Source: Streptosporangium lutulentum
Lineage (GTDB): Bacteria > Actinomycetota > Actinomycetes > Streptosporangiales > Streptosporangiaceae
Direction of reading: 5' to 3'
Length of the DNA stretch: 64,000 bases
Assembly (NCBI RefSeq): GCF_030811455.1
Contig: NZ_JAUSQU010000001.1
Location: 4,898,001-4,962,000 of the forward strand
How positions within the stretch are numbered: the stretch's first letter is position 1; each line of letters opens with the position of its first letter. The position numbers were made by a program, and so were the translations under genes. Positions 53,915-63,076 of this stretch are shown here, piece after piece. Below the pieces are notes generated by a model, which searched no databases, was not told the origin of the DNA, and was given only the letters and a program-made list of their open reading frames with translations.

Positions 53915-55699
53915 GTGGCTCAACTCCGCATCGCCTTGGCCCAGACCGACCCCGTGGTCGGCGACCTGTCGGCCAACGCCGACAAGCTCGTCGAGTGGAC
54001 CCGGCGCGCCGCCGATCGCGGCGCGCACCTGGTCGTCTTCACCGAGATGTTCCTGACCGGGTACCCGGTCGAGGACCTGGTGCTGCGCACCTCGTTCGTG
54101 GAGGCGTCGATCGCCGCCGTCGAGGGAGCCGCACGACGGCTGGCGGACGAGGGCCTCGGCGAGACCCCCGTGGTCGTCGGCTACGTCGACCGGGCGAACC
54201 TGGCCTCGCGCGTCGGGCAGCCCAAGGGCGCCCCGCTGGACGCGGCGGCGCTGCTCCACCGGGGCCGGGTGGTCACCAAGACCGCCAAACACCACCTGCC
54301 GAACTACGGCGTCTTCGACGAGTACCGCTACTTCGTACGCGGTGACCGGCTGCCCGTCTTCCGGCTGCACGGCGTCGACGTGGCGATCGCGGTCTGCGAG
54401 GACCTGTGGCAGGAGGGCGGGCCGGTCGCGGTGGTGGCCGAGGCCGGTGCCGGGCTGCTGGTGGTGCCGAACGCCTCGCCGTACGAGAAGGAGAAGGACG
54501 ACGTACGGCTCGCGCTGGTCGCCCGGCGCGCCCGCGAGGCCGGCTGCGCCCTCGCCTACGTCAACCAGGTCGGCGGGCAGGACGAGCTGGTCTTCGACGG
54601 CGACTCGGTCGTCGTCTCCGCCTCCGGCGAGTTGATCGCGCGGGCCGCGCGGTTCTCCGAAGAGCTGCTGATCACGGATCTGGAGCTGCCCGAGGCCGGG
54701 ACCGGCGGTCCCGGGACGTTCCAGGTGGACGCCGGGGACGGAACCATGATCACGGTGGAGCGGCTGGAGCTGTCGGCCCTCCCCGTCGAGCCGTACGAGC
54801 CCGAGACCCCCTCGATCGCCGAGCATCTCGACGACACCGCCGAGGTCTACTCGGCACTGGTCCTCGCCGTCCGCGACTACGTCGCCAAGAACGGTTTCCA
54901 GTCGGTCATCCTGGGCCTCTCCGGCGGCATCGACTCGGCCCTGACCGCCACGATCGCCTCCGACGCGATCGGCCCGGACCGGGTGCACGTGGTGCTGATG
55001 CCCTCGCGCTACTCCTCCGAGCACTCCGTGGGCGACGCCCAGGAACTGGTGAACCGGCAGGGCGTCAACGCCCGGATCGTGCCGATCGCCGACATCGTGA
55101 CCGGCTTCGAGAAGGAGATCGAGCTGTCCGGCCTGGCGGCGGAGAACCTCCAGGCCCGGGTGCGCGGCATGATCCTGATGGGTCTGTCCAACCAGCACGG
55201 TCACCTGGTTTTGACCACCGGCAACAAGAGCGAGCTGGCCACCGGGTACTCCACCCTCTACGGCGACTCCGCGGGCGGCTTCGCCCCCATCAAGGACGTG
55301 CTGAAGACCCTGGTCTGGGACCTGTCCCGCTGGCGCAACGCCCAGGCCGGAACCTCCGGCGACTTCCTGTACGGCTTCGCGGTGCCCCCGATCCCGGAGG
55401 AGTCCATCGAGAAGGAGCCGAGCGCGGAACTCCGCCCCGACCAGCGGGACACCGACTCCCTGCCGGAGTACGAGGTACTGGACCGCCTGCTGGACGACTA
55501 CGTCGAGAAGGACATGGGCTCCGCCGAGCTGATCGCCGCCGGCCACGACCCGGCCTTGGTGGCCAGGGTCATCCGCCTGGTGGACCTCGCCGAGTACAAG
55601 CGCCGCCAGTATCCCCCGGGCCCCAAGATCACCCCCAAGAACTTCGGACGCGACCGCCGCCTCCCCATCACCAACCGCTGGCGCGAGACCACCACCTGA
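53915..55699 (+). CDS. nadE: Glutamine-dependent NAD+ synthetase
   Basis: Last step of NAD biosynthesis: amidation of nicotinate adenine dinucleotide with glutamine as donor. The 594 residues have an N-terminal nitrilase-fold glutaminase (Glu in FTEMFLTGYP, Lys in KTAKHHLPNYG, Cys in VCEDLWQEGG) fused to the C-terminal synthetase with the ATP-pyrophosphatase loop GLSGGIDSALT and TTGNKSELATGY. The start is GTG 53915. The two-domain form is standard in actinobacteria. Confidence 0.95.
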   Translation: MAQLRIALAQTDPVVGDLSANADKLVEWTRRAADRGAHLVVFTEMFLTGYPVEDLVLRTSFVEASIAAVEGAARRLADEGLGETPVVVGYVDRANLASRVGQPKGAPLDAAALLHRGRVVTKTAKHHLPNYGVFDEYRYFVRGDRLPVFRLHGVDVAIAVCEDLWQEGGPVAVVAEAGAGLLVVPNASPYEKEKDDVRLALVARRAREAGCALAYVNQVGGQDELVFDGDSVVVSASGELIARAARFSEELLITDLELPEAGTGGPGTFQVDAGDGTMITVERLELSALPVEPYEPETPSIAEHLDDTAEVYSALVLAVRDYVAKNGFQSVILGLSGGIDSALTATIASDAIGPDRVHVVLMPSRYSSEHSVGDAQELVNRQGVNARIVPIADIVTGFEKEIELSGLAAENLQARVRGMILMGLSNQHGHLVLTTGNKSELATGYSTLYGDSAGGFAPIKDVLKTLVWDLSRWRNAQAGTSGDFLYGFAVPPIPEESIEKEPSAELRPDQRDTDSLPEYEVLDRLLDDYVEKDMGSAELIAAGHDPALVARVIRLVDLAEYKRRQYPPGPKITPKNFGRDRRLPITNRWRETTT

Positions 55700-55962
55700 C
55701 GAATCATTCCCGAAAGGCCCGTACCGGCCATTTTTGATTGTCGTCTCGCAGGACGGAGGGGCGATCAGTAAAGTCGGCAGGACGTCGCAGTGATGTGATC
55801 GCCGATCTCGCGAAGGTCCCCGGAGCGGGCTCGGCACCAGACAGGAATCCGCGATGCCCCCGTGCGAGCCCGACGGCGAGGCCGGCTCACTCGCCTTCCC
55901 CGCCTCCGAGTTCCCCCGCCCGCGCGGGCCGGTGCCGACCTCATAGCGAAGGTGATGAAGGA

Positions 55963-56208
55963 ATGGCAGCAGACCTGATCGGCGCAACCTGGCGTAAATC
56001 CTCCCTTAGCAGCTCAAATGGCGGCGACTGCGTCGAGGTCGCCGTCGTGGACGCCCTTGTCACCGGGCACAAAGCAGGCCTCGGTTCCCTGCACGTCCTC
56101 CGCGACTCCAAGGACCCCCAGGGGCCCGAGCTCTTCTTCACCCAGATCGAATGGGACGTCTTCATCGCCGGCGTCAAGCTCGGCGAGTTCGACCATCTCG
56201 GCGGCTGA
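55963..56208 (+). CDS. DUF397 protein
   Basis: Protein of 81 residues in the DUF397 family of actinomycetes (ATWRKSSLSSSNGGDCVEVA is the family start). Such proteins are usually encoded beside a helix-turn-helix XRE regulator and act as its partner. No such regulator adjoins it: the 263 bases upstream contain only frames rich in Arg, Pro and Ser, including a 30-codon frame at 55854-55946 that I do not support. The ATG at 55963 has AAGGA before it. Confidence 0.85.
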   Translation: MAADLIGATWRKSSLSSSNGGDCVEVAVVDALVTGHKAGLGSLHVLRDSKDPQGPELFFTQIEWDVFIAGVKLGEFDHLGG

Positions 56209-56214
56209 CGCGGA

Positions 56215-56244
56215 AAAGCCCCCGTCCGGGCGGACGAGGGCTTT
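56215..56244. terminator. Terminator between the DUF397 and TetR genes
   Basis: A 14-bp stem with one mismatch (56215-56228 with 56231-56244), flanked by A-rich and T-rich ends, suitable for both convergent genes. Confidence 0.75.
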
Positions 56245-56265
56245 GTCATGTCTCACACCCCGGTG

Positions 56266-56895
56266 TCACGACGCCGGTGTCACGACCCCGGCGGAGCCGA
56301 GGCCGACCAGGAGCTGGTCGACGACCCGTTCGGCGAGCTCCCTTGAGGCCTCGGCCGCGCCCTCGCTTCGGACGTACCACATCATGGTGCCGATCAGCGT
56401 GGCCATCGCGATGGACGGGTCGAGGTCGGCCCGGAGCTCGCCGCCGGTCATACCGCGCCGCAGCAGGGCGGTGATCGCCGCCCTGCGGGGTTCGATGGTC
56501 GCCTGGCGGATCCGCTCCACCAGGCGCGGATGCCGCTCGGCCTCGTTCATCGCGATGTTCATCACACAGCGCTTGCGCGCGTCACACGCGTCGCGATGGA
56601 AGACCTCCACATATGTGACGAGATCCTCACGGACCGAGCCTCCCTGGAGCGGGGGCAGCGGCGCCTTGAGGGTCGCCAGCGCATCGACGAGCAGGTCCTC
56701 CTTGTTGGACCAGCGGCGGTAGATCGTGGTCTTGCCGACCCCCGCGCGAGCGGCGATGGCCTCGATCGACAGCTCGGCGATGCCGACGTTCTCGCCGATC
56801 AGATCGAGGGTCGCCTCAATGATCGCCTTCTCTGCCCTGGCGCTGCGGGGACGGCCCGCGGGGCGGGCCGTCTGCGTCTCGTCGGTGGTCGTCAT
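56266..56895 (-). CDS. TetR-family transcriptional regulator
   Basis: Repressor of 209 residues with the N-terminal helix-turn-helix (IEAIAARAGVGKTTIYRRWSNKEDLLVDAL) and a ligand-binding C-terminal domain. It lies 7 nt downstream of the MFS gene on the same strand, so it is probably co-transcribed and represses the operon through the two operators upstream of the MFS gene. Confidence 0.93.
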   Translation of the reverse strand: MTTTDETQTARPAGRPRSARAEKAIIEATLDLIGENVGIAELSIEAIAARAGVGKTTIYRRWSNKEDLLVDALATLKAPLPPLQGGSVREDLVTYVEVFHRDACDARKRCVMNIAMNEAERHPRLVERIRQATIEPRRAAITALLRRGMTGGELRADLDPSIAMATLIGTMMWYVRSEGAAEASRELAERVVDQLLVGLGSAGVVTPAS

Positions 56896-56902
56896 CGCGT
56901 GC

Positions 56903-58465
56903 CTACACTACCGCCGGTTCCTCGTCACGATCCCGGCTCTCCGGAACGGTTGCCTTGGCGTCCTTGCCGGGGAGCCACCTGAGCACCACCAGGGCCCCGA
57001 CGAGTGCGATCGCGGCCGCGACCAGGGCCGTGATGTGCATGCCGTCGACGAACGCCAGCTTGGCGGGCTCGATCAGCGCGGCGCCGCGCTCGCCGAGTCC
57101 CTGGGCCGCGCTGAGCGTGCCGGTGATGGACTCTCCCGCGAGGTGCCTGACCGGCTCGGTCAGGCCGGTCAGCGCGGGGGCGATCTCGTCGCGGTAGGTG
57201 GCCGAGAGCAGCGAGCCCAGCAGCGCCACGCCGAGGGCGCCCGACACCTGGCGGACGGTGTTGCTCATGGCCGAGCCGACGCCGGCCTTCTCCCTGGGGA
57301 GCGACTCCATGATCGCGGTGGTCGCGGGCGGCATGATGTTGGCCATCGCCGCGCCCTGGACGAAGAACACGACCTCGATCAGAAGGATGGGGGTGTTCGC
57401 GTCCATCGTCGCGTAGGAGGCCAGCGCGCAGGCCACGATGACCATGCTGACCGTACCGGTCAGCTTGCCGCCGAAGCGCCTGGTCATCTGCTGGCTGAGC
57501 GGGGCGAAGATGAGCTGCGCGGCGGCGAAGGGGATCATCAGGGCACCCGCCTGCAGCGGGCTGAAGCCCAGCACGATCTGCAGGTAGAAGACCAGGAAGA
57601 ACATCGCGCCCATCATCGCGAAGAACACGACGCCGATCATGCCGACCGCGGTGGCGAAGCGGGGGTCGCGGAAGTAGGTGACATCGAAGGCCGGGTGGTC
57701 GATCCGGCGTTCGTACCAGACGAAGGCGGCCAGGACGAGCACGCCCAGGATCGTCGGGGCGAGCACCTGGACGTCGGCGACCGTGGCCAGCTCCCCGCCC
57801 CGGATGATGCCGTAGGTGATGGCGACGAGACCGATGATGGACAGGATCACGCCGACGGGGTCGAGCTTGGAGGGCTTGGGGTCACGCGACTCGGGCACGA
57901 CCAGCGAGATGAGCACCAGGCTGACCAGCACGATCGGCAGGTTGATCAGGAAGACCGAGCCCCACCAGAAGTGCTCGATGAGCAGGCCGCCGGTGATCGG
58001 CCCGATCGCCACGGCCAGCCCCACGCCACCGGCCCAGACACCGATCGCCTTGCCGCGCTCCTGCGGGGGGAAGACGTTGGAGATGATCGCCAGCGTGGCC
58101 GGCATGATCGCGGCGCCGCCGATCCCCATGAACGCGCGGGCGACGATCAGTTGCGTGGGGTCCTGGGCATAGGCGCTGGCCAGTGAGGCCAGGCCGAAGA
58201 AGATCATGCCCACCACGAGCATGCGCTTGCGCCCGGTCCGGTCGCCGATCACTCCGAAGGTGAACAGCAGGCCCGCGAACACGAGCGTGTAGGCGTTGAT
58301 CGCCCATTCCAGCTGGCTCTGGGTGGCACCCAGTCCCTCGACGGGATCGGCGATGGTCTTCAGGGCGACGTTCAGGATTGTGTTGTCGAGCACGACCGCC
58401 AGGAGGCTGAATACCAGCACTCCCAGGATCTGCCATCGCCTGGGGTGACCAAGCTGCTGTTCCAT
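56903..58465 (-). CDS. DHA2-family MFS drug/proton antiporter
   Basis: Efflux protein of 520 residues with about fourteen helices and the DHA2 signatures [12 protein letters not shown] after helix 1 and [13 protein letters not shown] after helix 2, plus [11 protein letters not shown] near helix 6. Likely exports drugs or toxic metabolites. ATG 58465 ([11 protein letters not shown]) is the family start; the longer frame runs through the promoter. Controlled by the adjacent TetR regulator. Confidence 0.92.
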   Translation of the reverse strand: MEQQLGHPRRWQILGVLVFSLLAVVLDNTILNVALKTIADPVEGLGATQSQLEWAINAYTLVFAGLLFTFGVIGDRTGRKRMLVVGMIFFGLASLASAYAQDPTQLIVARAFMGIGGAAIMPATLAIISNVFPPQERGKAIGVWAGGVGLAVAIGPITGGLLIEHFWWGSVFLINLPIVLVSLVLISLVVPESRDPKPSKLDPVGVILSIIGLVAITYGIIRGGELATVADVQVLAPTILGVLVLAAFVWYERRIDHPAFDVTYFRDPRFATAVGMIGVVFFAMMGAMFFLVFYLQIVLGFSPLQAGALMIPFAAAQLIFAPLSQQMTRRFGGKLTGTVSMVIVACALASYATMDANTPILLIEVVFFVQGAAMANIMPPATTAIMESLPREKAGVGSAMSNTVRQVSGALGVALLGSLLSATYRDEIAPALTGLTEPVRHLAGESITGTLSAAQGLGERGAALIEPAKLAFVDGMHITALVAAAIALVGALVVLRWLPGKDAKATVPESRDRDEEPAVV

Positions 58466-58479
58466 ACAAAGCCCCGTTT

Positions 58480-58547
58480 TTCGATACTGTTGCGTTTCGA
58501 AAACCATCGTAGGGCTGATCATTTCGATACGCAACAGTATCGTTTCG
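58480..58547 (-). promoter_or_regulatory. MFS promoter with two TetR-type operators
   Basis: Two related palindromic sites: CGATAC-N6-GTATCG (58525-58542, perfect) and CGATAC-N6-GTTTCG (58482-58499, near-perfect), inside longer TTTCGATAC contexts. They are inverted to each other, sharing a perfect 14-bp arm (58482-58495 with 58529-58542). A promoter for the MFS gene fits between and over them: TTGCGT (58529-58534) and TACGAT (58506-58511) on the minus strand with a 17-nt spacer. Confidence 0.8.
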
Positions 58548-58594
58548 TATTTACGTCATGTTTACGCGCCCGACCCACACGGGCGGCCGGAAGA

Positions 58595-59788
58595 TCAGAC
58601 GGTGACCGGCACCGGCGCTCCGGCCGGGGACCCGCTCCGCCGCCAGAACGGCAGGGCGATCAGCACCATCACCACGCTGAACGCTCCCGCGACGGTGAAG
58701 GCCCAGCCGGGACCGGCGCTGTCGATGATCGCCCCCGCGATCGGCGCCGAGGAGGCTCCACCGATCAGAAGCGCCGTACCGTGCAGGCCCATCGCCTCGC
58801 CCCGGGCGGCGGCGGGAACCCAGCGGCTCACGGTGTCGACCGTGGAGGACAACGCCGGGGCGCACAGCACACCGGCCGGGAGCAGGGCCAGCAGCAGCCA
58901 GTGCCAGCCCCCGCCCACCAATCCCACGGGGACGGTGAGCGCGCCCATGGCGCCGACCAGGACCAGCGGCGACAGCCCTCGGGGCAGCATGCCGTACACA
59001 AAGCCCCCGGTCAGCGAATAGGCGCACCACAGACCGATCGCCAGCCCCACCCAGGCGGTGTCGCCCGACGTCTTCATCGTCGCCACCAGCGCCAGCTCGG
59101 TGGCCGTCAGCACGAAGGTCGCCGCGGACACGGTGCCCAGCACGGTGAGGAGGCCGGGGGTGAGCCACTGGCGCCGCGAGACCTTCTCGCCGGAGGCCTG
59201 GAGCTCCTCCGTCGAACGGACGGGCGGGTTCAGCAGGATCAGCGTCGTCCCGGAGCCGACCAGACCGGCCGCGAGGATGCACATGGTCCAGACACTGCCG
59301 AACGCGACCACCCCGGCGACCGCCAGGGCGGGCCCGACCATGTAGGAGAGCTCGACGATCATCGAGTCGAGGGAGAAACCCATCCTGCGCTGGTCGGCCG
59401 GGACCAGGGCCGCGAGGCACTGCCTGATCACGCTGAACACCGGGAGGCTCAGCAGGCCCGCCAGCACGGAGGCGACGAGCAGCACGGGGAACGACATCGC
59501 CCACGCGGTGGCCCAGAAGACGAGCTGGGCGAGGGTCGTCACCGCCAGCACCGGGCGCAGGCCGACCCTGTCGATGAACCGCCCGGTCAGAGGCGAGCCG
59601 ACGGCCATCCCCACCGTGCTGGTCAGGGTCACCAGACCGGCCGCGCCGAAACCGAGGCCGAGCCCGGTGACGTGCAACGTCAGCGTGATGCCGACAGCGG
59701 TCGAGGGGACCCGGGCGACCAGGCCCACCAGCAGCAACGACCGCACGCCCGGGATGGCCAGCAGCCGACGGTAAGGTTCTATAACCAT
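58595..59788 (-). CDS. MFS transporter (DHA1-like)
   Basis: Membrane transporter of 397 residues with about twelve hydrophobic helices, starting MVIEPYRRLLAIPGVRS. The start at 59788 is chosen because GGAGGT lies 10 nt upstream; an in-frame upstream ATG has none. It has the loop motif TGRFIDRVGLRPVLAV. Substrate unknown. Divergent from panB, whose promoter shares the 160-base gap. Confidence 0.88.
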   Translation of the reverse strand: MVIEPYRRLLAIPGVRSLLLVGLVARVPSTAVGITLTLHVTGLGLGFGAAGLVTLTSTVGMAVGSPLTGRFIDRVGLRPVLAVTTLAQLVFWATAWAMSFPVLLVASVLAGLLSLPVFSVIRQCLAALVPADQRRMGFSLDSMIVELSYMVGPALAVAGVVAFGSVWTMCILAAGLVGSGTTLILLNPPVRSTEELQASGEKVSRRQWLTPGLLTVLGTVSAATFVLTATELALVATMKTSGDTAWVGLAIGLWCAYSLTGGFVYGMLPRGLSPLVLVGAMGALTVPVGLVGGGWHWLLLALLPAGVLCAPALSSTVDTVSRWVPAAARGEAMGLHGTALLIGGASSAPIAGAIIDSAGPGWAFTVAGAFSVVMVLIALPFWRRSGSPAGAPVPVTV

Positions 59789-59948
59789 TTGATTGCTTAC
59801 CTCCGCATGCATTGTGTCGTATACCCCCGTCTGTTCCGCCACTGGATTACCGGGTGGGCCGGGGCTGTTGAACAACCCGAACGCATGCAATCATCGGAAA
59901 TGTCCGGGGACGCCACTGGGGCGCCTCGAGACTCTCTGGAGGGTTCTC

Positions 59949-60794
59949 ATGTCCTCTTCCGTCACCAGTCGGCCGACCGCTCTCTACGGCGGCCAGACTG
60001 GACGAAGGATCACCGTCCGCGACATCGCCTCCGCGAAGGAGCGAGGCGAGAGGTGGCCGATGGTCACCGCCTATGACGCGATGACCGCCAAGGTCTTCGA
60101 CGAGGCCGGCATCCCGGTGCTACTCGTCGGCGACTCGGCCGCCATGGTCGTGTACGGGTACGACTCGACGCTTCCCGTGTCGGTGGACGACCTCATGCCG
60201 CTGACGGCGGCCGTGGTGCGGGGCTCGTCCCGCGCGATGGTCGTCGCCGACCTGCCGTTCGGCTCCTACCAGTCCTCGCCTCAGCAGGCCCTGGAGACGG
60301 CCGCCCGCTTCATGAAGGAGGCCGGCGCCCACGCGGTCAAGCTCGAAGGCGGCCGCAGGGTGCTTCCCCAGGTCGAGCTTCTGGTCTCGGCGGGGATTCC
60401 GGTGATGGCCCACCTCGGCCTGACCCCCCAGTCGGTCAACACCCTCGGCGGCTACCGGGTCCAGGGACGCGGCCAGTCAGGCGACGAGCTGATGTCCGAC
60501 GCCAAGGACCTCGAGTACGCCGGAGCCTTCTCCGTGGTCCTGGAGTGTGTCCCCAGCGATCTCGCCGAGCGGGTCACCACGTCGCTGTCGATCCCCACGA
60601 TCGGCATCGGCGCCGGCCCCTCCACCGACGCCCAGGTTCTCGTGTGGCAGGACCTCATGGGCCTGACCGCCCGCCCCGCCAAGTTCGTCAAGAAATACTC
60701 CGACCTGGCACAGGAGATGGACAGGGCCGTCCGCAGCTTCGCCGACGAGGTGGCCACCGGTGCCTTCCCCACCGCCGAGCACAGCTACCGCTGA
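59949..60794 (+). CDS. panB: 3-methyl-2-oxobutanoate hydroxymethyltransferase
   Basis: First committed enzyme of pantothenate biosynthesis; adds a hydroxymethyl group from 5,10-methylene-tetrahydrofolate to 2-oxoisovalerate. The 281 residues show VTAYDAMTAKVFDEAGI, VGDSAAMVVYGYD, VVADLPFGSYQ, GAHAVKLEGG and PVMAHLGLTPQSV, with metal-binding Asp and Glu. ATG 59949 is the start that matches the family. No other pantothenate gene is in the window. Confidence 0.96.
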   Translation: MSSSVTSRPTALYGGQTGRRITVRDIASAKERGERWPMVTAYDAMTAKVFDEAGIPVLLVGDSAAMVVYGYDSTLPVSVDDLMPLTAAVVRGSSRAMVVADLPFGSYQSSPQQALETAARFMKEAGAHAVKLEGGRRVLPQVELLVSAGIPVMAHLGLTPQSVNTLGGYRVQGRGQSGDELMSDAKDLEYAGAFSVVLECVPSDLAERVTTSLSIPTIGIGAGPSTDAQVLVWQDLMGLTARPAKFVKKYSDLAQEMDRAVRSFADEVATGAFPTAEHSYR

Positions 60795-60967
60795 CCCCGG
60801 CGCCGGGCACAGCCACCGCTGATCCGGTGTTCCGGCCCACCGTCGAGCACGACGGGCCGAAGGACGGCTGCCACCGTCCCTCGGCCCGTCCCGCCCACAC
60901 GCGCGTCCGGCCGCCCCCGTGCCCAGGGAAGACTCCTGGCGGTACGGCGAGCGGCTCCGGCGTGAGG

Positions 60968-61879
60968 TCAGACCAGGTCCGCCGGGTCGGTGTTGGAGCC
61001 GCACACGATCACGGCCACCCGCTCTCCGGGGGCCGGGACGTAGGCACCGGAGCGCAGTGCCGCGAAGGCCGTCGCGCCCGCGTGCTCGGCGACCACTCGG
61101 TAGGACCGCCACAGCTCCCGTCGCGCGTCGACGATGGCCTCCTCGGAGACCAGGACGCTCCGCACTCCCGCGGCGCTGGTGAGGTCGTAGGCGATCGCAC
61201 CGATCTGGCTGGCGCCCAGGGAGTCGGCCGCGACCCCGCTGACCCCGACCTTGACCGGCCCTCCGGCCTCAAGGGCCCGGTTCAGGGTCGGAATGAGCTC
61301 GGGCTCGACCGCGACCACGCGGGCCCGGCCGTCAAGGGCGGCGACGATCCCGGCGATCAGCCCGCCGCCTCCGACCGCGACGAGGACCGTGTCCACTCCG
61401 CCCGTCTGCTCCAGCACCTCCAGCCCGACCGTGCCCTGCCCGGCGACCACCTCGGCCTGGTCGTAGGCGTGAACGTCCAGGGCGCCGGTCTCACTCGCCC
61501 GCTTGACCGACGCCTCGTACGCCTCCGCGTAGACGGCCCCGACCTGGGTCACCTCCGCGCCCAGCGCACGCAGCCCCGCGACCTTCACCGGGCTGGACAC
61601 CGTCGGCACGAAGATCTCCGCCCGGACGCCCAGGGTTCGGGCCACGTGCGCCATCGCCAGACCGTGGTTGCCGCCGCTCGCCGCGATCAACCCGGCCTCG
61701 GGCAGTTCCCCCGTCGTCAGTGCCCGGTTGAATCCGCCCCTGGCCTTGAACGACCCCGAGCGCTGCATCCCCTCCAGCTTCAGGAACAGCCCGGGTGACA
61801 CCTCCAGCACCGGCGTACGGCGAACGTACCCGGCGATACGTTCGGCGGCTCGTCGCACATCCCCGATTGACACGCTCAC
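60968..61879 (-). CDS. PLP-dependent threonine dehydratase-like enzyme
   Basis: Fold-type II PLP enzyme of 303 residues. The cofactor lysine is in SGSFKARGGFN, the substrate Ser/Asn loop is SGGNHGLAMA and the phosphate-binding glycine loop is VGGGGLIAGI. It is closest to threonine/serine dehydratases and racemases without an ACT domain. GTG 61879 has GAAGG 9 nt upstream; the ATG at 61888 is an alternative. It begins 14 nt after the DUF2278 gene on the same strand. Confidence 0.88.
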   Translation of the reverse strand: MSVSIGDVRRAAERIAGYVRRTPVLEVSPGLFLKLEGMQRSGSFKARGGFNRALTTGELPEAGLIAASGGNHGLAMAHVARTLGVRAEIFVPTVSSPVKVAGLRALGAEVTQVGAVYAEAYEASVKRASETGALDVHAYDQAEVVAGQGTVGLEVLEQTGGVDTVLVAVGGGGLIAGIVAALDGRARVVAVEPELIPTLNRALEAGGPVKVGVSGVAADSLGASQIGAIAYDLTSAAGVRSVLVSEEAIVDARRELWRSYRVVAEHAGATAFAALRSGAYVPAPGERVAVIVCGSNTDPADLV

Positions 61880-61893
61880 TCGCAACATCCTTC

Positions 61894-62895
61894 TCAAAAA
61901 GTGATCGTCCAGCCCTCCAGCCGGGCCTGAGCCGCAGTGTAGGAGACTCCGTGAACCTTGAGCCCGGCGACGTCCAGCAGAGTGATCGCGCCTCCGCCGT
62001 CACCCAGCTCGAAGGGGGCGCCGACGGTGAGCGCCAGAGTGTCTCCGGAGGCCAGCGGACCGGCCGGAAGGGGGAAGGGATTCTTCTGCCTGTCCACCAG
62101 ACACCAGCCCGCGAGCTCGACCGGCTCGGGAGAGGCGTTCAGCAGGGTGACCACTTCGGGCCCGGCCCCGGCCGGATCGGGGAGGGCGGCGATGATCCGG
62201 ATCGGCTCCTCGCCCTTGCCCGGCCGTACGGGAGCCTCCGGCACGGTGTGCCCGGTGATGTCATCGGTGTGCCAGGACTGCGACTGGAAGGCCAGGAAGA
62301 TCGCGACCCAGCGCGACTCGGCGGGGAAGTGCAGGAGCACACCGCCGTCCTGCCACACCCCGTCGTCACCGCGGAACCGCTGGGAGTTGCCCTGGTTCAT
62401 GTGGATGTCGTGCACGCCGTTGCCCGGCAGGAATCCGAAGACCTTGTCGGGGGTGCGGGACTCGGGGCCCCAGCGCTCACCGAAGGCGTGGACGACCGCC
62501 GTGGGATCGGCGATCGCCCTCCGGACGTAGTGGTCGAGCTTGTCGGCCAGGTCGTTGTCCACGCCGGGAAGGTCCGGCGGGAGCGTGCGCATCCCCGCCG
62601 GGTCGAACAGGTTGCCCCGGATGTAGTCGAGGGCGGCACCACCGGGACGGGACGGCAGGGCCGTCCAGCCTCCGGCGGCCTGGGGAAGCGCCTGCGTCGC
62701 CGGGTGCCGGAAATCCTCGTCGGCGAGGTACAGCAGCTCGGAAGGAGCCTGCTGGGACTCGACGTTGACCGCGACCCGGTAGGAGGTCCCCGCCTCGTCG
62801 ACGAGGTGGATCTGGTAGTGCGGGGAGTCCGTGGACCCCTCGCGACGGCTGTCGACGGCCCGGCCCGCAAGGACCCCGTAGCTCTTGAGCGGCAT
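61894..62895 (-). CDS. DUF2278 protein with lamin-tail domain
   Basis: Protein of 333 residues. The N-terminal DUF2278 part begins MPLKSYGVLAGRAVDSRREG, with a conserved FGERWGPESRTPDKVFGF and GVHDIHMNQGN around a likely metal or nucleotide site. The C-terminal 100 residues resemble a lamin-tail (LTD) domain: LLNASPEPVELAGWCLVDRQ. No signal peptide. Function unknown; LTD domains in bacteria often accompany extracellular or nuclease-type modules. Confidence 0.82.
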   Translation of the reverse strand: MPLKSYGVLAGRAVDSRREGSTDSPHYQIHLVDEAGTSYRVAVNVESQQAPSELLYLADEDFRHPATQALPQAAGGWTALPSRPGGAALDYIRGNLFDPAGMRTLPPDLPGVDNDLADKLDHYVRRAIADPTAVVHAFGERWGPESRTPDKVFGFLPGNGVHDIHMNQGNSQRFRGDDGVWQDGGVLLHFPAESRWVAIFLAFQSQSWHTDDITGHTVPEAPVRPGKGEEPIRIIAALPDPAGAGPEVVTLLNASPEPVELAGWCLVDRQKNPFPLPAGPLASGDTLALTVGAPFELGDGGGAITLLDVAGLKVHGVSYTAAQARLEGWTITF

Positions 62896-62971
62896 TGACC
62901 CCACCCTTCGGAAGGCGAACCCTGCGGACCATGTCTACGCCCTATCGTCCGGACGGGGAACCACCGAAGGC

Positions 62972-63067
62972 GATCACGGCCACAATCATGAACCGCCGAA
63001 GGCCGTGACCGTCGAAATCAGGAACCGTCGAAAGCGGCCACGGCCACAATCATGAACCGTCGGGGCA
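62972..63067. repeat. 32-bp tandem repeat, three copies
   Basis: Three 32-bp units (62972-63003, 63004-63035, 63036-63067) with a partial fourth before them. Units 1 and 3 share a CACGGCCACAATCATGAACC core and are closer to each other than to unit 2. It fills the gap between the DUF2278 gene and the trans-sulfuration gene; no gene is present. Confidence 0.85.
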
Positions 63068-63076
63068 CCGGAATGT

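Noticed and set aside
62972-63067. CRISPR array
   Set aside because: The 32-bp units are directly adjacent with no spacers and no cas genes are in the window; it is an ordinary tandem repeat.
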